A stretch of DNA of 64,000 nt from Burkholderia sp. Ac-20365 (GTDB lineage Bacteria; Pseudomonadota; Gammaproteobacteria; Burkholderiales; Burkholderiaceae): contig NZ_JAAGPI010000023.1 in the NCBI RefSeq assembly GCF_017104715.1, positions 1-64,000 of the forward strand. Direction: 5' to 3'. The position numbers and the translations under genes are program-made. Positions 50,952-59,923 of this stretch are shown piece after piece. The notes beneath the pieces were generated by a model that saw only the letters and a list, made by a program, of their open reading frames with translations, had not been told where the DNA came from and searched no databases. How positions within the stretch are numbered: the stretch's first letter is position 1; each line of letters opens with the position of its first letter.

Positions 50952-51992
50952 CTAGCGTTTTTTTATGTCGAGTGGAATAACGCTCTTGACGCCTGCGACT
51001 CGCACGATGCCCGTCGGCTCGGGCGGAAGATAGCCATGGTCGCTGTCCGTTGCAGCGGACTCGGGTTGCGACGAAGCATCCTGCTGCGAAGAAGATCCAG
51101 CGTCATGCGTACGCGAGGCAGCGTCATCATGCGTCCGGCGCCGGTGCAACAGTACCGACGCGGCGACGCGATCGACATGCGCTGCTGTCACGGCATCCGC
51201 CTGTTCAAGCGCGGCGAGCGCCCGCGCAGCACGCAGCATCACGAGATCGGCGCGCAATCCGTCCACGCCGGCCGCGATGCACAACGCGCTGACATGCGCG
51301 TGAACTTGATCGTCGAACGCCAAACGCGGCAACGCGGCGCGCGCATCGTGGAGCCGCGCGACATGCGTTTCCTGCTCGGCCGCATGAGACGCGCGAAATG
51401 CGACAGGATCGAGATCGAACGCGAGTCGTGCCTTGACGATCGCCTGACGCGTCTGCGCCTCGAAGCAGTTTTCCAGCGCAACCATCAGCCCGAAACGGTC
51501 CGTCAGTTGCGGGCGCAATTCGCCCTCTTCCGGATTCATCGTGCCGATCAGCACGAAACTCGCGTCGTGCGTATGCGACACGCCATCGCGCTCGACGGTG
51601 TTCACGCCGCTCGACGCCGCATCGAGTAGTGCATCGACGAGCCCATCGGGCAACAGGTTGACTTCATCGACATACAGCACGCCGCGGTGCGCCTTTGCCA
51701 GCAGACCCGGCGAAAAGCGCACGGACGCATCGCGCAAAGCCGATTCGATATCGAGTGTGCCGATCAGCCTGTCTTCGCTCGCGCCGAGCGGCAGCGTGAC
51801 GAACTGGCCCTCAGGCAGCAACTCGGCGAGCGCGCGCGCCGCCGTCGATTTGGCCGTGCCGCGCGGACCGCTGACCAGCACGCCGCCGATGCCGGGATCG
51901 ACAGCGGCCAGCAGCAACGCCTGTTGCAGCGGCGCCTGGCCGATCAGCGCAGAAAACGGAAACGCCGCGCGCGGTGCGTTGGCTTCGCTCAT
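50952..51992 (-). CDS. ChlI/BchI-like AAA ATPase, cobaltochelatase motor subunit
   Basis: A 346-residue AAA+ ATPase of the magnesium-chelatase I type. Walker A is SGPRGTAKST (41-50), Walker B is GVLYVDEVNLLPDGLVDALLDAA, and sensor/Arg-finger segments follow (LIGTMNPEEGELRPQLTDRFGL). The C-terminal tail of about 80 residues is Ser/Asp/His-rich. It would power cobalt insertion by CobN into hydrogenobyrinic acid a,c-diamide, with the VWA protein. ATG 51992 overlaps the cobN stop codon (ATGA). It takes the place of CobS, to which it is only distantly related. Confidence 0.9.
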   Translation of the reverse strand: MSEANAPRAAFPFSALIGQAPLQQALLLAAVDPGIGGVLVSGPRGTAKSTAARALAELLPEGQFVTLPLGASEDRLIGTLDIESALRDASVRFSPGLLAKAHRGVLYVDEVNLLPDGLVDALLDAASSGVNTVERDGVSHTHDASFVLIGTMNPEEGELRPQLTDRFGLMVALENCFEAQTRQAIVKARLAFDLDPVAFRASHAAEQETHVARLHDARAALPRLAFDDQVHAHVSALCIAAGVDGLRADLVMLRAARALAALEQADAVTAAHVDRVAASVLLHRRRTHDDAASRTHDAGSSSQQDASSQPESAATDSDHGYLPPEPTGIVRVAGVKSVIPLDIKKR

Positions 51993-54900
51993 GATCGTGA
52001 TCCTTCGATGTGCTGTTCGCTGTCCAGCAGGTGTTGCTCGACTTGCGCGCGATAGTCGCCGGGTTCCTGCCATAGACCGCGCTGCATCGCTTCGAGCAGC
52101 CGCTCGCAGACGCCGTGCAGCGCGTGCGGATTGTGCTTGCGCATGAACTCGCGTGTATCCGCGTCGTTCAGATAAGCATCGGCGACGAGCGCATATTGAT
52201 GATCCGCAACCACGCGCGCGGTTGCATCGTAGCCGTAGAGATAATCGACCGTTGCTGCGATTTCCGCGGCGCCCTTGTAGCCGTGGCGCTTCACGCCATC
52301 CAGCCACTTCGGATTCACGACGCGCGAACGGATCACGCGCGCGATCTCCTCATGCAGCGTACGAACGCGCGGCGCATCCGGGTTGCTGTGATCGGCGTGA
52401 TACACATGCGGCTGACTGCCAGCGAGATGCCGCACGGCCGCCGTCATGCCGCCCTGAAACTGGTAGTAATCATTCGAATCGAGCACGTCGTGCTCGCGGT
52501 TATCCTGGTTCTGCAGCACGACGTCCATCGCGGCGAGCCGCGTGCCGAACGCGTGCCGCGCTTCTTCGCCGGCGCGCTTCTGCGTGTACGCATAGCCGCC
52601 CCACGACAGATACGCGTTCGCGAGATCGGCATCCGTTTGCCATTGCTGCGTGTCGATCATCTGTTGCAAACCCGCGCCGTACGCGCCCGGACGCGCGCTG
52701 AACACGCGAAAGCCCGCGCGCCTGCGTGCTTCATCGGGCGCGACGCCGCGCGAAATCCACGCGTCGCGCTCGCGCAGCACGCGTGCGCGAATCGGGTTCA
52801 CGTCTTCCGGTTCGTCGAGTTCGGCGACGGCTTGCACGGCTGCATCGAACAGATGCATCACGTTCGCGAACGCGTCGCGGAAGAAGCCGGACACGCGCAA
52901 CGTGACGTCGATACGCGGACGGTCGAACGCTGCGATCGGCATGATCTCGAAGTCCGTCACGCGATGGCTGCCGGGCGCCCATTTCGGCCGCACGCCGAGC
53001 AGCGCGAGTGCCTGCGCGATATCGTCGCCGCCCGTGCGCATCGTTGCCGTGCCCCACACGGATAGACCAATTGCGCGCGGATAATCACCGTGTTCCTGCA
53101 TATGACGCTCGATCAGCATCTGCGCGGATTTGAGTCCGAGCGACCACGCGGCCTGCGTCGGAATGGCGCGCGTATCGACGGAATAGAAATTGCGGCCGGT
53201 GGGCAGCACATCTGGACGTCCGCGCGATGGCGAGCCGCTCGGCCCCGGCGGCACGAAACGCCCTTCGAGACCGCGCTTCAGGTGCATCAGTTCGTTTGCA
53301 CCGCATGCGTCCAGACGCGGCAGGATATCGTTGCGCAGGCGTTCGAGTACGCGTGCTGCTTGCGGCAACGCTTCAGCGACGGCCCATGCGGGCGTATCGG
53401 CTGAAGGCATGCCGCACATCTCATCGAGCAATGACGCCGCGAGCAATTCGAGCCTTTCGCGCGTATCGCCGTTGTGGCGCCACGGCGAGTCGCTGACCTG
53501 TTGCAGGCACGACGGACGCGGACCATTCCATTCTGCAGACCAGTCCGCCGATAAAGGATCGAACAGGTGATCCATGTTCAGATCGCGCGCCAGCGCATCG
53601 ATGAGGCCCGCCTTCGCGCCGTGTCCATCGCCTACCGGAAAGCGCCCGAGCGCGAGCAGCGTATCGCGCCGCTGCACGCCTTCCGGCGACTGCCCGAACG
53701 TATGCAAGCCGTCGCGGATCTGCGCTTCCTTCAACTCGCACAGCCATGCATCGACGCGCGTCAGCACCTCGTCTTCCGCCTCGGTGTTGGCAGGCGCGTC
53801 GAGGCTCAGTTCCTCGTGCAGGCGATGCGTGACGATCGTGTCGAGAATCGTCCGGCGCAATAGCTTCGCGCGGCGCGGATCGACCATCAGTGCGTCGTAG
53901 TATTCGTCGACCTGGCGTTCGAGATCCTGCAACGGCCCGTAGTTTTCTGCGCGCGTGAGCGGCGGCATCAGATGATCGACGATCACGGCCTGCGTGCGGC
54001 GTTTCGCCTGACTGCCCTCGCCCGGATCGTTGACGATGAACGGATACAGGTGCGGCAGCGGCCCGAGTATCGCATCGGGCCAGCACGTATCGCTGAGCGC
54101 CACGCTCTTGCCAGGCAGCCATTCCAGATTGCCGTGTTTGCCGACATGCACGACGGCATCGATATTGAACTGATGGCGCAGCCAGAAATAGAACGCGAGA
54201 TACGCATGCGGCGGCACGAGTTCGGCGTCGTGATAGCTCGCGTAATCATTCTGTTCGCGCGAGCGCGGCGGCTGGATGCCGATGAACACATGCCCGCAGC
54301 GCCAGCCCGCGATCATGAAACGTCCGCGGCGCAAGGTGGGATCCTGCTCGGGCGCGCCCCACTTCGCGTTGAGCGCGTCGCGCATCGACTGCGGCAGGCG
54401 CGAGAAATGCGTGATGTAATCGCTCAGCGCGAGGCTTTGCAGCGCAGGGCGCAGATCGCGCACGACGGGGTCGTTGGTCACGCCTTGTGTGAGCGCGTCC
54501 ATCAGTGCGTCGCCGCTCTCGGGCACATTGTCGACTGCATAGCCTTCGTCGCGCAGCATCTTAAGGATGTTCACGACGGACGCGGGCGTATCCAGTCCAA
54601 CGCCATTGCCGATGCGCCCTTCGCTCATCGGATAGTTCGCGAGGATCAGAGCGAGCTTCTTGCCTTCGTTCGGCTTGCTACGCAGCCTGCACCAGCGCTC
54701 GCTCAGTTCCGCGAGAAACGCGATGCGCTCGTGATCCGGCTGATAGCGGACCACGTCCACTTCCGTATGCGGGCAGCGATACGCGAGTCCCTTGAAACTG
54801 ATCGCGCGCGTGATGATGCGGCCGTCCACTTCGGGCAGCGCGACATGCATCGCGATATCGCGCGAATTGAGGCCGTGATTGTCGTTCAGCCAGTCTTCGC

Positions 54901-55795
54901 GGTTGCCGCCGCTCAGAATGACCTGCATGACGGGCGCATCGCCTGCCAGCGCGAGCGGCTCGGGATCGTCGATCGCGGACGCAGCGAAGGCCGTCGTGTT
55001 CAGCACGAGCGCAATGCGATGCTGCTCCGCCAGTTGCTGCACCACGTCGCGGCTGATCGTGTCTTTCAACGACGTGATCGCCACGGGCAGCGGATTCATC
55101 CCGCGCGCTTCGAGCGCGTCGATCAACGCATCGAACACGGCCGTGTTGGCAGCCTGCAAATGCGCCTTGTAAAACAGGATCGCGACGACAGGCGCATCGG
55201 GCTTCCAGCGTGCCTGCCAGTCTTCGATGGTCGCGATGTCGCGCGCGGGGTGATAAAGCGCGGCAGCCGGCAACGGAACGGGCGGCGCAGGCTCCTTGCC
55301 CCAGCCGAGCGTGCGCCACGCGATGCAGCGCATGAACGACTCGGCGTTATGCGCGCCGCCTTCACGCAGATAGCGCCATAACTGATGGCACAGATCTGCG
55401 TCGGCGGTACTGCGCGCGAGCAGGTTCGGGTCTTCCTGCAAGTCGCCCGAAAACATCGCGAGTGTCTGCTGCTTGCGCTGCGCCAGCGCGACGACCTGCT
55501 CGATTCCATACGGCCAGTACGCTTCGCCGCCCAGATGATCGACGACGACCACGCGCGCATGCTGCAATACATCGTCGATATAAAAATCCACCGATGCCGG
55601 CTGCCGCAGATACGTCACATTCGCGAGCCGCACGCTCGGAAAACCATCGCCGAGTCGCGGCACGACGCTCGCAAGCAGTGACAGTGTCGTGTCGGCGGAA
55701 CTGAGGATCACGATATCGGCGGGCTTCTGGTCGATACGGATCACGCCCTTCGTATCGTCGACGAAACCCCCGGGGACGGTGCGCAGCAGATGCAT
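51989..55795 (-). CDS. cobN: Cobaltochelatase large subunit
   Basis: A 1,268-residue protein, close to the usual CobN length. Recognisable blocks are GQLYEL-independent: the N-terminal ARVVVVDHLGGEAYWPYGIEQ, LILANYPMSEGRIGNGVGLDTPASVVNIL, HVGKHGNLEWLPGKSVALSD, YPFIVNDPGEGSQAKRR and the C-terminal WLDGVKRHGYKGAAEIAATVDYLYG. It is the catalytic subunit that inserts cobalt into hydrogenobyrinic acid a,c-diamide, ATP-dependent through the motor subunits encoded just downstream. The gap to cobW is only 10 bases, so it belongs to the cobW-cobN-chlI-chlD operon. Confidence 0.97.
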   Translation of the reverse strand: MHLLRTVPGGFVDDTKGVIRIDQKPADIVILSSADTTLSLLASVVPRLGDGFPSVRLANVTYLRQPASVDFYIDDVLQHARVVVVDHLGGEAYWPYGIEQVVALAQRKQQTLAMFSGDLQEDPNLLARSTADADLCHQLWRYLREGGAHNAESFMRCIAWRTLGWGKEPAPPVPLPAAALYHPARDIATIEDWQARWKPDAPVVAILFYKAHLQAANTAVFDALIDALEARGMNPLPVAITSLKDTISRDVVQQLAEQHRIALVLNTTAFAASAIDDPEPLALAGDAPVMQVILSGGNREDWLNDNHGLNSRDIAMHVALPEVDGRIITRAISFKGLAYRCPHTEVDVVRYQPDHERIAFLAELSERWCRLRSKPNEGKKLALILANYPMSEGRIGNGVGLDTPASVVNILKMLRDEGYAVDNVPESGDALMDALTQGVTNDPVVRDLRPALQSLALSDYITHFSRLPQSMRDALNAKWGAPEQDPTLRRGRFMIAGWRCGHVFIGIQPPRSREQNDYASYHDAELVPPHAYLAFYFWLRHQFNIDAVVHVGKHGNLEWLPGKSVALSDTCWPDAILGPLPHLYPFIVNDPGEGSQAKRRTQAVIVDHLMPPLTRAENYGPLQDLERQVDEYYDALMVDPRRAKLLRRTILDTIVTHRLHEELSLDAPANTEAEDEVLTRVDAWLCELKEAQIRDGLHTFGQSPEGVQRRDTLLALGRFPVGDGHGAKAGLIDALARDLNMDHLFDPLSADWSAEWNGPRPSCLQQVSDSPWRHNGDTRERLELLAASLLDEMCGMPSADTPAWAVAEALPQAARVLERLRNDILPRLDACGANELMHLKRGLEGRFVPPGPSGSPSRGRPDVLPTGRNFYSVDTRAIPTQAAWSLGLKSAQMLIERHMQEHGDYPRAIGLSVWGTATMRTGGDDIAQALALLGVRPKWAPGSHRVTDFEIMPIAAFDRPRIDVTLRVSGFFRDAFANVMHLFDAAVQAVAELDEPEDVNPIRARVLRERDAWISRGVAPDEARRRAGFRVFSARPGAYGAGLQQMIDTQQWQTDADLANAYLSWGGYAYTQKRAGEEARHAFGTRLAAMDVVLQNQDNREHDVLDSNDYYQFQGGMTAAVRHLAGSQPHVYHADHSNPDAPRVRTLHEEIARVIRSRVVNPKWLDGVKRHGYKGAAEIAATVDYLYGYDATARVVADHQYALVADAYLNDADTREFMRKHNPHALHGVCERLLEAMQRGLWQEPGDYRAQVEQHLLDSEQHIEGSRS

Positions 55796-55805
55796 CGGTA
55801 CGCTC

Positions 55806-56903
55806 TCAGGCCTGTTGCGGCTGCACGTTCAACGCTTCGTCGAGCGCGCGCTGCAAGGTCGGCTGATCGAGATCTTCGCCGATCAGCACGAAGCGGCTCA
55901 GCGACGCGGCATCAATTTCGCCCGCCTGCCAGCGCCGGTCGAAGTAGCTGTCGAAACGGCGCCCGACACCTTGAATCACCAGACGCATCGCCGCGCCCGG
56001 CAGAGCCGCAAAACCCTTCACGCGATAGATCGTGTGACCTTCCACCACGTGCTGCAACGCCGCGATCATCGTTTCGCGCGACATGGCGCGCGCCGTGACG
56101 ACGACGGAATCGAATTCATCGTGATGATGGTCTGCGTGATCGGGGTCGTCGGCGGAACCGTGATGATCGTGACGCAGATGAATCGTTTCTTCCGAAGCGG
56201 ATTCGAGCCCGAGCAGCGCATGGAGATCGAGCTGACCCATGTGCGCGCGCACCACCTTCACCTGCGGCGGAATCTCTTCGCGAATCACGGCCTCGACGCT
56301 TGCCTGCTGCGCTTCGTCGAGCAGATCGGTCTTGTTGAGAATGACGAGATCGGCAGCCGACAACTGGTCTTCGAACAGTTCGTGCAGCGGCGATTCGTGA
56401 TCGAGATTCGGATCGGCCTTGCGCAACTGGTCGACGGCAACGGGGTCTTCGGCGAACTGGCCGCTCGCAACGGCGGGACCATCGACTACGGTGACGACCG
56501 CATCGACGGTAAAGCTGTTCTTGATCGACGGCCAGTTGAACGCCTGCACGAGCGGTTTCGGCAGCGCAAGGCCCGAGGTTTCGATCAGTACGTGATCGAT
56601 CTGGTCGCGGCGCTCAACCAGTTGCTCCATGACAGGGAAGAACTCTTCCTGCACGGTGCAGCACAGGCAGCCGTTGGCCAGCTCGTACAACTGGCCTTCT
56701 GCCTCGTTGCCGTTTTCATCGCAACCGATGCCGCAACCCTTGAGAATTTCGCCGTCGATACCGAGTTCGCCGAACTCGTTGACGATCACCGCGATGCGCA
56801 AGCCGCCCGCGTGTTGAAGGATGTGACGCATCAACGTCGTTTTGCCGCTGCCGAGAAAACCGGTGACGATCGTCACGGGAATCTTGCGCATCTGTGTCTG
56901 CAT
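55806..56903 (-). CDS. cobW: CobW-type GTPase, metallochaperone for cobalamin synthesis
   Basis: A 365-residue G3E GTPase. P-loop GFLGSGKTTL, the metal-binding GCxCC site in ANGCLCCTVQEE, NKTD, VIVNEFGELGIDGEIL and a His-rich linker (HDHHGSADDPDHADHHHDE, about 255-275) before the C-terminal CobW_C domain. It is thought to deliver cobalt to the chelatase. ATG 56903 follows CGGAG; ATG 56924 seven codons upstream is possible. It is the first gene of the operon behind riboswitch 2. The combination of riboswitch and cobN neighbour makes the cobalamin role much safer than for a generic COG0523 protein. Confidence 0.95.
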   Translation of the reverse strand: MQTQMRKIPVTIVTGFLGSGKTTLMRHILQHAGGLRIAVIVNEFGELGIDGEILKGCGIGCDENGNEAEGQLYELANGCLCCTVQEEFFPVMEQLVERRDQIDHVLIETSGLALPKPLVQAFNWPSIKNSFTVDAVVTVVDGPAVASGQFAEDPVAVDQLRKADPNLDHESPLHELFEDQLSAADLVILNKTDLLDEAQQASVEAVIREEIPPQVKVVRAHMGQLDLHALLGLESASEETIHLRHDHHGSADDPDHADHHHDEFDSVVVTARAMSRETMIAALQHVVEGHTIYRVKGFAALPGAAMRLVIQGVGRRFDSYFDRRWQAGEIDAASLSRFVLIGEDLDQPTLQRALDEALNVQPQQA

Positions 56904-57116
56904 GGTGGCTCCGTTGCCCGACATGGATTCGGGTGACTTCGATGCCGCGCCGCCAGCAAGGCGCGGAGTCAAAAGTGATACACGGGGACGAAAAACGGCG
57001 CGACAAGCGGTACGACAAGCGGTGCGCAGCCCGCAATGACGGGCGCCCGACCGGCTTGAAGCGCGTAGGGAACATTGAACGCAGTGCCGCATCCCCGCAG
57101 CATCGCGTCGTTTTCT

Positions 57117-57357
57117 CGGGCCGGTATCCGGGCTGATGAAAGCGCCGCCTCTCCTTCCCGCGCGAGCGTTTTCGCGCAGTGGATTGTCTGCATGGGCCGC
57201 TATTGGACGCACATGCAGCGAGGCCGGCTCTGCATCGTCTGCGCGATGCCTTCACCTACCGTTGCGGGGAGCAGCATAGTTTGGCCGGCACTTTCATGCG
57301 CCCGGCCTGCTATTTCCCGTTTAACTGCGCGCGCAGAAAGCGCGCGCGAGCACCAGA
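57117..57357 (-). ncRNA. Cobalamin riboswitch 2 (cobW-cobN-chlI-chlD operon)
   Basis: Read on the minus strand from 57357: CTGGTGCTC, then GTTAAACGGGAA near 57325, a pseudoknot-side CTGCTCCCCGCAACGG near 57275, GCCACTGC-like CCACTGCG near 57183, GGGAAGG at about 57160, and CAGCCCGGATACCGGCC (57136 to 57120). These match the aptamer elements in order. The cobW start is about 215 bases downstream. Confidence 0.9.
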
Positions 57358-57401
57358 GTGCGTGCGAGTTTAGGCCGTGAGGAAGGTAGCGTCAAGGACA
57401 G

Positions 57402-57433
57402 ACGACGGCATGAAGCGTGCCTCATGCCGTCGT
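57402..57433 (-). terminator. Hairpin after the exported-protein gene, before riboswitch 2
   Basis: ACGACGGCATGA / TCATGCCGTCGT is a perfect 12-bp stem with an 8-base loop, 55 bases past the stop codon at 57489. No T tract follows on the minus strand. It may insulate the riboswitch-controlled operon from the upstream exported-protein gene. Confidence 0.5.
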
Positions 57434-57488
57434 TCACTGAAGAAATATCCACCGGCTGCCTCCTGCGGCAGCCCTGAAGATGCGCAAC

Positions 57489-58070
57489 TCAGTTTGCAGT
57501 GGCTTGCGGCTTGATTTCGATCGCCGCCGCCGACACGAACACCGCGTGGATCGTGTCGCCAACGTGCAGATTCTTCATGTCGAAATCGGGCGTCACCCTG
57601 ATTACCTGGGTCTCGTAGACGCCGCGCAGCGTCAGCAGGCGCCGGGTTTGATCGATCTTCTGCACGGTGGAGAGCGTTTCGACCTGACGCGCCGTTTCCT
57701 TGCCGTCCGGACCCCGCAGAACGACCTGCGCATCGACCCGCTCGCGGATACCCTTGCCGGCGGAATCCACCTTTTCGGCCTGGACGAGCAGCGCATTCTT
57801 GTACAGTACGTCGACCTTGTCGCCGACGTGCAATGTATCGAACGTCGCGGCTTTGGCGCCCACTGACACCGTCACTTCGAGACCGTCGTCGCCTTTCAGC
57901 GTGACCGCCCGGGCGCCCGCGTCGATCGCGATGATGCGCGCCTTCAAATGCACCGACGGCGCCGCCTGGACGAGCGCATCCGCGTCACTGGCAAGCGGAT
58001 CGGCTGCTTGCGCGGGGCCTGCCGTCAGCACGGCTGCCAGCAATACCGAGGCGATCATTGCTACTTTCAT
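57489..58070 (-). CDS. Exported protein of unknown function between two riboswitch-controlled operons
   Basis: A 193-residue precursor with a signal peptide (MKVAMIASVLLAAVLTAGPAQA). The mature part has two similar beta-rich modules: VHLKARIIAIDAGARAVTLKGDDGLEVTVSVG with DTLHVGDKVDVLYKNALLVQA, and KIDQTRRLLTLRGVYETQVIRV with KNLHVGDTIHAVFVSAAAIEI. This suggests a duplicated small barrel, OB-like. I do not recognise a family. ATG 58070 has GGGAGA upstream. It lies on the same strand as cobW but is separated from it by a hairpin and the riboswitch, so it is probably an independent transcript with no shown link to cobalamin. Confidence 0.8.
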   Translation of the reverse strand: MKVAMIASVLLAAVLTAGPAQAADPLASDADALVQAAPSVHLKARIIAIDAGARAVTLKGDDGLEVTVSVGAKAATFDTLHVGDKVDVLYKNALLVQAEKVDSAGKGIRERVDAQVVLRGPDGKETARQVETLSTVQKIDQTRRLLTLRGVYETQVIRVTPDFDMKNLHVGDTIHAVFVSAAAIEIKPQATAN

Positions 58071-58374
58071 ATAGATATTCTCCCTGGAGGTTGATCTGCC
58101 TGCCCTGCGGGCAGACGCAGACAAAAGCGGTTGAAAGAAACCGTCGATTCGAATCAAAGTGAAATTTAATTAGTTATCCGATATATCACACCGAAATAAA
58201 CGGCATTTCACTTTCAATCACTATAAATGACCGCCTTTCAGCTTCGCCACCCGCACCGGTCGAAAACAGTTTTCGAACTTGTCGAAATGCAGCAGCAACC
58301 GCCCCACCGCGCGGGCACTCCGGATAAGCCCGCGGCGCCCCGGCAGCACGCGTGTGCTATCGTAGCGGCGCATC
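58071..58374. promoter_or_regulatory. Divergent intergenic region upstream of riboswitch 3
   Basis: No gene is seen. An AT-rich stretch at 58150-58230 (AATTTAATTAGTTATCCGATATATC and CACTATAAATGACC) should carry the promoter of the exported-protein gene. The promoter of the cobA operon should lie nearer 58330-58370 (GTGTGCTATCGTAGC contains a possible TATCGT -10). Confidence 0.4.
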
Positions 58375-58600
58375 TGGTGCCCGCAGGCGTTGACCGCCTG
58401 TGAGGTTAAACGGGAAACAGGGAAGCGCCTGATCGTCGCGACATCGAAAGCGAAGAACATGCGCCCAGCCTGTGCTGTCCCCGCAACGGTCATGCGGCGA
58501 GCGGAAAAGGCATCTTCCGCGCAGTGCGTTCCGGGCCACTGCCTGCACTTGCAGGTGGGAAGGCGAACGCGATGAGCCGCCAGCCCGGATACCGGCCAGA
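58375..58600 (+). ncRNA. Cobalamin riboswitch 3 (cobA-cobE-cobO-cobB-bluB operon)
   Basis: TGGTGCCCGCAGG at 58375 is followed by GGTTAAACGGGAAACAGGGAAG (58404-58424 region), CTGTCCCCGCAACGGT at about 58475, GCCACTG (58535-58541), GGGAAGG (58557-58563) and GAGCCGCCAGCCCGGATACC-GGCC (58574-58598). These are the ordered conserved elements of the cobalamin aptamer. The cobA start codon is about 165 bases downstream. Confidence 0.93.
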
Positions 58601-58763
58601 CGCAAGGGGGCGACAGTACGATCGCCATTCGCTGGAGCCGCGGGAAACGGACGCCAGCGCCCACGCGCGATACACGCCTACATCAGGCTCTCGCGCGTTA
58701 CACGCAACATCGCATGACCTGTCACACACAAGCGTCCGCCTGCGCAGCGGCGCTCCCCACGCC

Positions 58764-59507
58764 ATGAGCCGCGCCTGGCTGATCGGCGCCGGCCCCGGCG
58801 ACGTCGAACTGCTGACGCTCAAGGCAGCGCGCACGCTCGCGCTCGCCGACGTCGTGCTCGTCGACGATCTCGTCAATCCCGATGTCCTGCAGTTCGCGCG
58901 CGAAGACGCGCAAATCGTCTATGTCGGCAAGCGCGGCGGGCAGCAGTCCACACCGCAACCCGACATCGTCGCGATGATGCTCGAGCATCTGCGCGCGGGC
59001 CGCAGTGTCGCGCGCCTCAAGGGCGGCGACCCGTTCGTGTTCGGCCGCGGCGGCGAAGAGCAGCAGGCGCTGCAGGACGCGGGCATCCACGTCGAAATCA
59101 TCAGCGGAATCACCGCTGGCATCGCCGCGCCCGCTGCCGTCGGCATTCCCGTGACCCATCGCGACCACGCACAGGGCGTGATCTTCGTGACGGGCCACGG
59201 CGCAGGCGAACACGAAGCGGATTGGCGCGCGCTCGCGGCCACGCGGCTGACGCTCGTGATCTACATGGGCATGCGCCGCCTGAGCGACATCGCCGACGCG
59301 CTCCTGAGTGCCGGCATGCCGCCCGACACGCCGTGCGCCGCGATCGAATCGGCGACGCGTCCCGAACAGCGCCATATCCGTTCGACCTTGCATGAACTCG
59401 TGCGGCACGTCGCGGAGGCCGGACTCGGCTCGCCGTCGATCGTCGTGATCGGCGGCGTCGCGTCGCTGGCCGCGCCCGTCGAAACCCTGCTCAAGCCCGC
59501 GCCATGA
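58764..59507 (+). CDS. cobA: Uroporphyrinogen-III C-methyltransferase
   Basis: A 247-residue SAM-dependent methylase that converts uroporphyrinogen III to precorrin-2, the branch point to siroheme and cobalamin. AWLIGAGPGDVELLTLKAARTL, VGKRGGQQSTPQ, RLKGGDPFVFGRGGEE and GITAGIAAPAAVGIPVTHRDHAQGVIFVTGH are diagnostic of CobA/SUMT. It is the stand-alone form, not fused to the siroheme CysG dehydrogenase part. ATG 58764 begins the family start; the frame is open upstream through the riboswitch, which is not coding. Its stop codon overlaps cobE (ATGA). Confidence 0.95.
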   Translation: MSRAWLIGAGPGDVELLTLKAARTLALADVVLVDDLVNPDVLQFAREDAQIVYVGKRGGQQSTPQPDIVAMMLEHLRAGRSVARLKGGDPFVFGRGGEEQQALQDAGIHVEIISGITAGIAAPAAVGIPVTHRDHAQGVIFVTGHGAGEHEADWRALAATRLTLVIYMGMRRLSDIADALLSAGMPPDTPCAAIESATRPEQRHIRSTLHELVRHVAEAGLGSPSIVVIGGVASLAAPVETLLKPAP

Positions 59508-59923
59508 CCGCGCTCGTTGCAGGTATCGGTTGCCGGCGCGGCGTGTCGGCCGAACAGATCGAAGCGGCCGTACGCGACGCGCTCGGCGCGACGCTGCCGT
59601 TTGCGGCACTGAACGCAATTGCGTCGATCGATACGAAAGCGGATGAATCGGGCCTCGTCGCGTTCTGCGCGCGGCATGCGCTGCCGCTGCAAACCTTCAC
59701 ACGCGAAGCGATCAACGCACTCGATACGCCTTTTGACGCCTCGCCGCACGTACGCGCGCAGCTCGGCGTCGACGGCGTCTGCGAGCCGTGCGCGTTGCTG
59801 GCTTCGCAAGGCGGCGCACTGCTCGTGCGCAAGCACGTGCGCGACGGCGTGACCGTCGCGATCGCGTGCGCTGCCGCACACCCTCATTCCAACGACACAT
59901 CCAGAATCAAGGAACCCCGATGA
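59504..59923 (+). CDS. cobE: CobE (CbiG C-terminal-like cobalamin biosynthesis protein)
   Basis: A 139-residue soluble protein. The N-terminal LVAGIGCRRGVSAEQIEAAV carries the GxGCRRG signature of the CobE/CbiG_C family. IASIDTKADESGLVAFCARHALPLQTF and a C-terminal strand complete the small fold. CobE is needed for cobalamin synthesis in Pseudomonas, though its step is not settled; it may aid intermediates around ring contraction. Its start overlaps the cobA stop codon and its stop codon overlaps the cobO start codon. It supplies the intact C-terminal module that seems degenerate in the CbiG-CobJ fusion. Confidence 0.88.
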   Translation: MTALVAGIGCRRGVSAEQIEAAVRDALGATLPFAALNAIASIDTKADESGLVAFCARHALPLQTFTREAINALDTPFDASPHVRAQLGVDGVCEPCALLASQGGALLVRKHVRDGVTVAIACAAAHPHSNDTSRIKEPR

